In this document: positions 1-6,971 of the stretch, piece after piece
How the letters are laid out: every line of letters starts with the position of its first letter
Numbering within the stretch: position 1 is the stretch's first letter
NCBI GenBank assembly: GCA_023247875.1
Contig: JAHFFQ010000076.1
Span: 1-6,971, forward strand
Reading direction: 5' to 3'
DNA: 6,971 nt
Source of the DNA: Candidatus Omnitrophota bacterium
GTDB lineage: Bacteria; Omnitrophota; Gorgyraeia; Gygaellales; Profunditerraquicolaceae
The notes under the pieces: model-generated
Databases searched by the model: none
Told to the model about the DNA's origin: nothing
What the model saw: the letters and a program-made list of their open reading frames with translations, nothing else
Position numbers and translations under genes: made by a program

Positions 1-7
1 CACGGAA

Positions 8-739
8 CTAATTATTCTCTTGAGCAGCATCTATCCCCCCGAACCTTCTCTCCCTCTTTTTGAAATCAAGGATCGCCTCTTTTAATTCCCCTATCCTGAA
101 ATCCGGCCAATATACTTTTGAGAAATAAAATTCCGCGTAAGAAAGCTGCCAGAGCAGGAAATTACTGATGCGCATCTCGCCACTGGTGCGGATCAACAGC
201 TCCGGGTCGGGGAGGCCGGCGGTATAAAGATAACGGGAGAAACCATCGCAATCAAGCCCTTCAAGCAACCTTTCATCCTTGAGCACGGATGCGGCAAATT
301 TCTTTGCGGCCTCTACGATCTCCTGCCTCCCGCCGTAATTTAAAGCCAGGACCACCGTCACGCCGGTATTTTTCTTTGTCAACTCTTCGGATTTTTCGAT
401 CTTCTTCTGTAAAAATTCAGGCACGGGGGCCTTGCCTCCGATGACCCGAAAACGCATATTATTGCGCTCAAGCTCCTTTATCTGCCCATCTAAAAAATTA
501 TCCAGATAGCGCATAAGCGTATCTATTTCCTTTTTAGGCCTGCTCCAGTTTTCCGTGGAAAAAGCAAAAAAAGTGATCACCTCTAAACCGAGGTCCCCCG
601 CGCCCCGGATTATCTCCTTAACCCGCTGGATACCCTGGCGGTGCCCGGCAGTGCGGCTCAATCCCCTCTCCCTGGCCCAGCGGCCGTTCCCGTCCATGAT
701 AAAAGCGATATGTTTGGGGTTATTGTTTTTAACCGGCAT
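8..739 (-). CDS. uppS: Isoprenyl transferase, (2Z,6E)-undecaprenyl-diphosphate synthase
   Basis: This enzyme is a cis-prenyltransferase that extends farnesyl diphosphate with isopentenyl diphosphate units to the C55 carrier used for peptidoglycan and surface polysaccharide export; it acts at the cytoplasmic face of the membrane. The 243 residues fit the family (E. coli 253). HIAFIMDGNGRWA at 10-22 carries catalytic D16, and FFAFSTENWSRP is at 57-68. LALNYGGRQEI is at 131-141. DPELLIRTSGEMRISNF at 178-194 supplies R184, R190 and S192 for diphosphate binding. WQLSYAEFYFS at 197-207 holds the Mg-binding E203. Each residue is shifted by ten from its E. coli counterpart, so the alignment is gap-free in the core. 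The ATG is one base after the GH57 stop and has no strong ribosome site, implying coupling. The stop TAG leaves 7 bases to the edge. In many genomes cdsA follows uppS; that cannot be tested here. Confidence 0.97.
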   Translation of the reverse strand: MPVKNNNPKHIAFIMDGNGRWARERGLSRTAGHRQGIQRVKEIIRGAGDLGLEVITFFAFSTENWSRPKKEIDTLMRYLDNFLDGQIKELERNNMRFRVIGGKAPVPEFLQKKIEKSEELTKKNTGVTVVLALNYGGRQEIVEAAKKFAASVLKDERLLEGLDCDGFSRYLYTAGLPDPELLIRTSGEMRISNFLLWQLSYAEFYFSKVYWPDFRIGELKEAILDFKKRERRFGGIDAAQENN

Positions 740-740
740 A

Positions 741-2321
741 TTACTGATGTACCCGATAATCTATTTCGCTGAAGATATTATCCTTGTGTTCTATATCGGC
801 CAGCCAGCCCTCATCGATGCTGTTGGATCTCAACTCCTCATAGAGCCGGGTAAAACGCAGGAGATGTTCTTTGGTCCGCTTTACCGCGTAACTTGTGTGC
901 GTGCCGGTCCCGAGGATAAAACCCCAATCCGAACTCTGCGCCAGGAGCAGCTCGCGCAAAGCCTGGTTTAACCCTCTTTTGCGTAAGCCCTCGGCGGCCG
1001 GGAAAATTTTTACCAATTCGCTCATCCGCTGGCTTGCCATATGCAGGTGCCGGTAAATCCAATCATTGGATCCCTGCAGCCACATCTCACTGTATCCTTT
1101 ATAACCCCAGCTGGATAATGAAGGGGTGATCACCTGGTTGCGCGGGTTCTCCTGCAAATACTCAGAGGGGGTAATTAAACGGATCTCATCCTGGTCGCAG
1201 GCAATCTTACGGAAAAGAAAATCCAGCCACATCGGGCCCTCATACCACCAGTGCCCGAAAAGCTCGGCATCATAGGGAGAAACAATGACCGGGGGCTTAC
1301 CCATAAGCCCGTTAAGATAACTTGCCTGCTTCTGGCGGTTAAACATAAAGTTACCGGCATGACTGGCCGCTTTATCCCGCGCCCACTGTTCGACATACGG
1401 TTCCTTATTGTTTCCCTGTCCGGTAATCCGGTAATATTTTATCCCGGTATTGATGCGCACCCCGTCCGGATGAATATAGGGTTTGATGTAATCATACTCT
1501 AAATCAAAACCGATATCCCGGTAGAATTCACGGTAGTTAAAATCCCCCGGATATCCTTCAATTGAAGACCAGACCTGTTTGCTTGACTCCAGGTCCCTGC
1601 CAAAACAGGCAACTCCGGTGCCTTTGCAGTAAACCGGGGCAAATATCCCGTATTTCGGCCGCGGAGAACCGTGCAAGACCCCGTGTGAATCCGTAAAAAA
1701 GAAACGGATCCCGGCCTCCTTAAGTATCTCATCATGCCCCGGATGATATCCGCACTCCGGCAGCCATATCCCGTTGGGCTTACGCCCAAAGATACTTTCA
1801 TAATGGTTTACCGCGACCTTGACCTGCGCCCGCACTGAAGCCCGGCAGGTATCCATGAGCGGGAAAAACCCGTGCGTCGCCCCGCAGGTAATGATCTCAA
1901 GCTTCCCCAGGTCCTGGAACTTTTTAAAAGCAAGGGTGAGGTTACGGTTATACTTCAGAAAGGTATCTCGAGCGTGGGAGAATCTATTAAAATACATCTG
2001 CGCCAAATCCCTGAAAGCCGCTTGCCAACCGGTCCTCTCCATCTCCTTAGCGGCGAGCTCAATAGATTTATTGATGTGCTTCAGATAGCGCTCCTGGAGC
2101 AGCGGATCCCCCAGCATGGAAATAAGGGTGGGGCTCAAAGTCATGGTCAGGCGAAAATCGATCCCGTCATTGACCAGGCCTTCGAATACCGAAATAAGCG
2201 GTACATAAGTTTCGGTGATCGCTTCATAAAGCCAATCCTCCTCCAGGAAATCCTCAAATTCAGGATGCCGGACAAAAGGAAGGTGGCCATGTAAAACTAA
2301 GCAAAGATAACCCTTGAACAT
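741..2321 (-). CDS. GH57 family glycosidase, probable 1,4-alpha-glucan branching enzyme (DUF1957 C-terminal domain)
   Basis: GH57 branching enzymes cut an alpha-1,4-glucan chain and rejoin it by an alpha-1,6 bond, forming glycogen-like polymer in the cytoplasm by a retaining mechanism. The 526 residues match the bacterial and archaeal GH57 branching enzymes in size. All five GH57 conserved regions are visible: HGHLPF at 11-16, CGATHGFFPL at 146-155, WLPECGYHPG at 186-195 with nucleophile E189, SPYDAELFGHWWYEGP at 348-363 with acid/base D351, and SSWGYKGYSEMWLQGSNDW at 403-421. The QVWSSIEGYPGDFNYREFYR stretch (249-268) is also typical of this branch. Residues about 422-510 form the helical DUF1957 domain, ending in GFILGTGTHTSYAVKRTKEH-like sequence. 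There is no signal peptide. The start ATG follows the DUF4912 stop by 4 bases with no clear Shine-Dalgarno, so translation is probably coupled. Amylase, amylopullulanase and 4-alpha-glucanotransferase GH57 branches are less likely. See the findings for a doubt about the catalytic-loop tyrosine. Confidence 0.9.
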   Translation of the reverse strand: MFKGYLCLVLHGHLPFVRHPEFEDFLEEDWLYEAITETYVPLISVFEGLVNDGIDFRLTMTLSPTLISMLGDPLLQERYLKHINKSIELAAKEMERTGWQAAFRDLAQMYFNRFSHARDTFLKYNRNLTLAFKKFQDLGKLEIITCGATHGFFPLMDTCRASVRAQVKVAVNHYESIFGRKPNGIWLPECGYHPGHDEILKEAGIRFFFTDSHGVLHGSPRPKYGIFAPVYCKGTGVACFGRDLESSKQVWSSIEGYPGDFNYREFYRDIGFDLEYDYIKPYIHPDGVRINTGIKYYRITGQGNNKEPYVEQWARDKAASHAGNFMFNRQKQASYLNGLMGKPPVIVSPYDAELFGHWWYEGPMWLDFLFRKIACDQDEIRLITPSEYLQENPRNQVITPSLSSWGYKGYSEMWLQGSNDWIYRHLHMASQRMSELVKIFPAAEGLRKRGLNQALRELLLAQSSDWGFILGTGTHTSYAVKRTKEHLLRFTRLYEELRSNSIDEGWLADIEHKDNIFSEIDYRVHQ

Positions 2322-2325
2322 TGTT

Positions 2326-3294
2326 TTATCTGGTTTCCCGGTTAACGATAGGAGTTATGGTGCGCTCTTCAAGCTTATCGCCGGAGGTGGCTTTTACCGG
2401 TATATGCTGTTTACCGTCGGGCAACCAGAAACGCAGGGTAAATGTGCCGTCGGGCCGTAAATTCACCGGTTTTCCCTGCACGGCTACCTTAGCAGTCGGC
2501 TCTGTCGCCCCGTAAACGATCAGTTCACAATCCACTTTCATCCAGAAGCCTCTTTCTTTAAGTTCTTTTCTCACCGGGCTAGAGGACAACCCTGAACTAA
2601 AAATGCCCTGCTTTATACGCTCCTGCCAGGCCCCTCCCACCGGAGAGCTCCTGCCTAAGCCAAATCCCATGCCATATAGCCGGGCAAACATATCTTCGGG
2701 GATCATCCATTCTTCATCGGTGATCCAGGATGGCCCATCCAGAGGGGTTTGCACGACATTGGAGCGCACGATGGTGATAAATCTGCCATCGGGTAACATC
2801 AATCCCAGGTCTACGCAAAAAGAGCATCCCGGATGCCCCGTGTCAATGTACCAGCTGCTGGCAAAATCATTGATCTGGATATCAAAAAAACTATTGGCAT
2901 TAGAGCCGTTAAAGATAATATTGGTGACATCATAAACCCTTAAGACTCTCCTGGCACGTTTAAAATCATCACCTAACCTGGACTTCAGCCGGTCGATGGT
3001 CTGGCTCCTTAATTCCCAATACGTATGCACCCAGCGCGGATCGCGCACCTGTAAAACGATCCTGTCCTGGTCATACTGATAAGGCAGTTCCTCCTGCATA
3101 AAGCGAGCCGGACGGCTGGGTTCGGGATGCGAAAATTTCGCATCCGTCACGACCGTCTCCTGAAAACTGGGCATCTCTTTCCCAAATCCGGCGACGGGGG
3201 TTTTGGCGGCAAGCGGCTTTTTCTTCCGCTTAAGGGTGAACCGAGCAGGAACGAGTTTCTTTATTTTCTCTTTCATTTTATTCAATACATTCAT
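2326..3294 (-). CDS. DUF4912 domain-containing protein
   Basis: The biochemical function is unknown; DUF4912 is a bacterial domain without an established activity that I know of. The 322 residues show a basic N-terminal tail (about 1-30, rich in Lys and Arg) and a Pro-rich linker to about residue 65. The DUF4912 core spans about 70-185. Its recognisable parts are DRIVLQVRDPRWVHTYWEL at 77-95, RVYDVTNIIF at 119-128, SWYIDTGHPGCSFCVDLGL at 147-165 and ITIVRSNVVQTPLDGPSW at 173-190. A further block WITDEEWMIPEDMFARLYG (190-208) follows. The C-terminal part, about 252-315, looks like a beta-sandwich (ELIVYGATEPTAKVAVQGK, then a DG-F-LRFWLPDGKQHIPV pattern), similar in style to Ig-like modules of glycan-active proteins. 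There is no signal peptide, so it is probably cytoplasmic. It sits 4 bases upstream of a GH57 branching enzyme gene, which suggests an accessory or glucan-binding role, by inference. An alternative is a scaffold or regulator unrelated to glucan. Confidence 0.85.
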   Translation of the reverse strand: MNVLNKMKEKIKKLVPARFTLKRKKKPLAAKTPVAGFGKEMPSFQETVVTDAKFSHPEPSRPARFMQEELPYQYDQDRIVLQVRDPRWVHTYWELRSQTIDRLKSRLGDDFKRARRVLRVYDVTNIIFNGSNANSFFDIQINDFASSWYIDTGHPGCSFCVDLGLMLPDGRFITIVRSNVVQTPLDGPSWITDEEWMIPEDMFARLYGMGFGLGRSSPVGGAWQERIKQGIFSSGLSSSPVRKELKERGFWMKVDCELIVYGATEPTAKVAVQGKPVNLRPDGTFTLRFWLPDGKQHIPVKATSGDKLEERTITPIVNRETR

Positions 3295-3297
3295 CGA

Positions 3298-3308
3298 CCC
3301 CTCCCTCC
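3298..3308 (-). promoter_or_regulatory. Ribosome binding site GGAGGGAGGGG fixing the DUF4912 start at 3294
   Basis: This is a very purine-rich Shine-Dalgarno with its GGAGG 9 bases before the ATG at 3294. It rules out the in-frame GTG at 3339, whose extra 15 codons would be encoded by the terminator stem and this binding site. The AGGGG part is complementary to CCCCT in the 3' arm of the adjacent hairpin, so the site could be sequestered when that arm is free. Confidence 0.8.
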
Positions 3309-3336
3309 AATAAAAAAGGGGACTATCTCCCCTTTT
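3309..3336 (-). terminator. Intrinsic terminator or attenuator between the envelope genes and DUF4912
   Basis: Transcribed from the minus strand, AAAAGGGGA (3336-3328) pairs perfectly with TCCCCTTTT (3322-3314) around a 5-base loop GATAG, and the RNA continues as a T-tract ending in TTATT. That is the classic layout of a rho-independent terminator, though with only four G-C pairs it should be of moderate strength. It sits about 40 bases after the stop of the small coiled-coil gene. The T-tract touches the Shine-Dalgarno sequence of the next gene, so the hairpin may modulate rather than separate the two blocks. Confidence 0.7.
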
Positions 3337-3370
3337 CACAGAACAGCAGCTTCCAGTTCTTTTACCTCCC

Positions 3371-3379
3371 TTTATATCA
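3371..3379 (-). promoter_or_regulatory. Possible extended -10 promoter element for the DUF4912 operon
   Basis: TGATATAAA on the minus strand fits the extended -10 pattern TG-N-TATAAT with one mismatch. It overlaps the TGA stop of the small coiled-coil gene. No good -35 was found at 16 to 19 bases. If used, transcription would start near 3364 and run through the hairpin at 3309-3336 before reaching the DUF4912 gene. The motif is short and AT-rich, so chance is a real alternative. Confidence 0.25.
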
Positions 3380-3727
3380 TTTTCCAGCCTCTTTAGGATT
3401 GCTTGCTTTCTGCCCCTGGTCCTTCAAGGCCTGATTTACCGCCTGCTCATCTACCAAAGCCTTCTTGACTGCCTCAAGCTCCAACCGGGCCGCTTCGGCC
3501 TCTTTTTCCTTTGCCTTGGCCTTTTCCTCTAAAGCTGAACTTTCCTGCGCGAACTTGCTTACCTTTTCCTCGAGGGCAATACGGCTGGCCATCTCTTTAT
3601 CGCTCCTGGTTTTCTGGCGCAAAGCACTATTGCAGGAGCTAAGTGTGCTAAAAAATAAGATCAGCGTTAATACCGCCAAAATGATCACTACGCGGTTCCT
3701 TAATCCCTCATCCATCTTAAAATCCAT
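3377..3727 (-). CDS. Small coiled-coil membrane protein or lipoprotein, function unknown
   Basis: I do not recognise a named family. The 116-residue product has a short charged N-terminus, a hydrophobic stretch at about residues 13-29 (VVIILAVLTLILFF within it) and then LSSC at 29-32, which fits a lipobox with C32 as the lipidated residue. The rest, about 38-105, is almost all Glu, Lys, Ala, Gln and Leu with heptad-like spacing and no Gly or Pro, so a long helix or coiled coil in the periplasm is expected. The tail is polar. The ATG at 3727 begins two bases after the TAA of the OmpA-domain gene. An alternative ATG at 3715 gives MDEGLRNR and a similar protein; neither has a strong ribosome site, which suggests translational coupling. 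Its pairing with a peptidoglycan-binding lipoprotein suggests an envelope structural or scaffold role, by inference only. Whether the N-terminus is cleaved or stays as a transmembrane anchor cannot be decided here. Confidence 0.75.
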   Translation of the reverse strand: MDFKMDEGLRNRVVIILAVLTLILFFSTLSSCNSALRQKTRSDKEMASRIALEEKVSKFAQESSALEEKAKAKEKEAEAARLELEAVKKALVDEQAVNQALKDQGQKASNPKEAGK

Positions 3728-3729
3728 CT

Positions 3730-4383
3730 TTATTTAAGATTATCCTCTGGTTCCTTAAGCTGCTCGGGCTGAACCGTTCGGTCCCCTTTGACCTTGGTAA
3801 CATTGGGCAGGATAACTATCTCCACCCTGCGGTTCTGCTTACGGCCTGACTTGGAGTCATTGGAAGCCACCGGCCGGTATTCCCCGTAGCCGATCGCTGA
3901 AAGCCGCTCAGGAGATATTCCCTGATCCTGAGCGAGATAATGCAAAACGCTTAAGGCCCGGGCGGTGGAAAGCTCCCAGTTGGATTTCCACCCGGAACGC
4001 TTGATCGGCACATTATCCGTATGCCCTTCTATGCCTATGTTGAACTGCCGCATATTATCTTTTAGCACCGCGGAGACCTTGTCCAGCAAGGGGTATGCCT
4101 CCGGCCTAATCTTGGCTTTCCCGGAATCAAACAAAAGGTCGCCTACGACGGTAATTACCAGGCCCTTCTCCATCATCTGCAGCTTGACCTGCTTATCGCT
4201 TATCTCCTGCGAAAGCTTCTGCTCAAGCATGCTTTTTGAGCGGCTCAATTCATCAAGCTGGGCGCTGAGCTCCTCGATCTTCTGGGCGTCGGAGCGCCTG
4301 CCTTTTTGAAAAATAAAGGTACAGCCGGTTAAATTTAAAGTTAGGAATAAGACCAACGCGGTTTTAAGAAAATTGTTCTTCAT
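3730..4383 (-). CDS. OmpA-family peptidoglycan-binding lipoprotein (Pal/MotB-like C-terminal domain)
   Basis: This is probably a lipid-anchored envelope protein that ties the outer membrane to peptidoglycan. The 217 residues start with a lipoprotein signal peptide: MKNNFLK, a hydrophobic core, then the lipobox LTGC with the lipidated cysteine at C21. The residue after it is Thr, not Asp, compatible with outer-membrane sorting under the enterobacterial rule. Residues about 31-72 are charged and heptad-like, a likely coiled-coil spacer. The OmpA domain spans about 76-191: FDSGKAKI at 85-92, IEGHTDNVPI at 118-127, ELSTARALSV at 137-146 and RRVEIVIL at 185-192. By comparison with OmpA, D123 and R142 are the expected diaminopimelate-binding pair. 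The insert between them (PIKRSGWKSNW) is of the kind seen in MotB-like domains, but there is no transmembrane stator segment, so a flagellar MotB is unlikely. It is first in its operon, under the promoter at 4416-4444. Confidence 0.9.
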   Translation of the reverse strand: MKNNFLKTALVLFLTLNLTGCTFIFQKGRRSDAQKIEELSAQLDELSRSKSMLEQKLSQEISDKQVKLQMMEKGLVITVVGDLLFDSGKAKIRPEAYPLLDKVSAVLKDNMRQFNIGIEGHTDNVPIKRSGWKSNWELSTARALSVLHYLAQDQGISPERLSAIGYGEYRPVASNDSKSGRKQNRRVEIVILPNVTKVKGDRTVQPEQLKEPEDNLK

Positions 4384-4387
4384 TTTA

Positions 4388-4396
4388 CCTCTCCTT
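4388..4396 (-). promoter_or_regulatory. Ribosome binding site AAGGAGAGG fixing the start at 4383
   Basis: AAGGAGAGG lies on the minus strand with its AGGAG core 7 bases before the ATG at 4383. The in-frame ATGs at 4425 and 4404 have no comparable site and lie upstream of, or almost at, the predicted transcription start. The ATG at 4383 also puts the lipoprotein signal peptide exactly at the N-terminus. Confidence 0.85.
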
Positions 4397-4415
4397 TTAT
4401 TCATTTTGAATTCTA

Positions 4416-4444
4416 AATATAACATAACCCTAAATTTTAGTCAA
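4416..4444 (-). promoter_or_regulatory. Sigma-70-type promoter for the OmpA-domain lipoprotein operon
   Basis: On the minus strand, TTGACT (4444-4439) is followed after exactly 17 bases by TATATT (4421-4416). Each hexamer differs from consensus by one base. It falls in the only clear gap upstream of the envelope genes (4384-4459). Transcription would start near 4409, giving a leader of about 25 bases before the ATG at 4383. That leaves room for the strong ribosome binding site and excludes the upstream ATG at 4425 as the start. No other hexamer pair this good was seen. Confidence 0.75.
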
Positions 4445-4458
4445 GGGTTTTTAGGGTT
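4426..4458. repeat. 9-bp perfect inverted repeat enclosing a -35 box
   Basis: AACCCTAAA at 4426-4434 is the exact reverse complement of TTTAGGGTT at 4450-4458, with a 15-base spacer. It begins one base after the purA stop codon and surrounds the -35 hexamer at 4439-4444. As RNA it could form a hairpin ending the purA transcript, but the bases after it on the minus strand (ATGTTATATTT) are not a clean T-tract, so it would be a weak terminator. A dyad operator for the promoter it overlaps is an equal possibility. The repeat is seen directly; both roles are inference. Confidence 0.55.
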
Positions 4459-4459
4459 C

Positions 4460-6971
<2,512 letters not shown>

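Noticed and set aside
1..3. GTG at the extreme left edge (minus strand) as start of the next gene, such as cdsA
   Set aside because: Only the three bases are visible and the preceding bases give no clear Shine-Dalgarno; nothing can be supported.
555..971. Plus-strand ORF of 138 codons, and other plus-strand ORFs of 60 to 151 codons across the window
   Set aside because: They lie opposite strongly conserved minus-strand genes (uppS, GH57, purA, the synthase), have no recognisable domains and no convincing ribosome sites. They are antisense shadows.
3295..3339. GTG at 3339 as start of the DUF4912 gene
   Set aside because: The extra 15 residues would be encoded by the terminator hairpin and the Shine-Dalgarno. 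The ATG at 3294 has GGAGG nine bases upstream.
3341..3360. Short inverted repeat AGAAC/GTTCT in the leader before the terminator
   Set aside because: Only about 5 pairs with a loop of about 11 bases; too weak to list as a separate element.
4384..4425. ATGs at 4425 and 4404 as start of the OmpA-domain lipoprotein gene
   Set aside because: They are upstream of or nearly at the predicted transcription start, lack ribosome sites and would bury the lipoprotein signal peptide behind 7 to 14 extra residues.

Overview
All seven genes in this window lie on the minus strand and most are separated by only a few bases. This is a co-directional chromosomal stretch with no mobile element, phage, CRISPR or RNA gene. 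Read in the direction of transcription (high to low coordinates) the order is: a homocitrate-synthase-type acyltransferase cut by the right edge; purA; a promoter region; an OmpA-domain lipoprotein; a small coiled-coil lipoprotein; an intrinsic terminator; a DUF4912 protein; a GH57 glucan branching enzyme; and uppS, which ends 7 bases from the left edge.

The organism looks like a bacterium with a Gram-negative envelope, because there is an OmpA-type peptidoglycan-binding lipoprotein and a second lipoprotein candidate. The combination of a DUF4912 protein with a GH57 enzyme, a NifV-like synthase next to purA, and tight same-strand packing suggests a deep-branching, probably anaerobic lineage such as Omnitrophota. 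That placement is inference from gene content only.

There seem to be three transcriptional blocks. Block 1 is the acyltransferase plus purA, 8 bases apart, entering from beyond the right edge (2-oxoacid or citrate-type carbon metabolism and AMP synthesis). Block 2 starts at a near-consensus sigma-70 promoter (TTGACT, 17 bases, TATATT) and encodes the two envelope proteins; it ends at a hairpin with a T-tract. Block 3 is DUF4912, GH57 and uppS with gaps of 4 bases and 1 base. It joins alpha-glucan branching to the synthesis of undecaprenyl diphosphate, the lipid carrier for cell-wall and surface polysaccharides.

The most intriguing spot is the junction of blocks 2 and 3. The terminator's T-tract runs directly into the Shine-Dalgarno sequence of the DUF4912 gene, leaving no room for a promoter after it. 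The DUF4912-GH57-uppS genes must therefore be reached by transcription through the hairpin, so it could act as an attenuator. A second structured site is a 9-base perfect inverted repeat that encloses the -35 box of the block 2 promoter. No clearly new multi-gene system is visible. The DUF4912-GH57 pair, with a DUF of unknown role, is the best candidate for undescribed biology.
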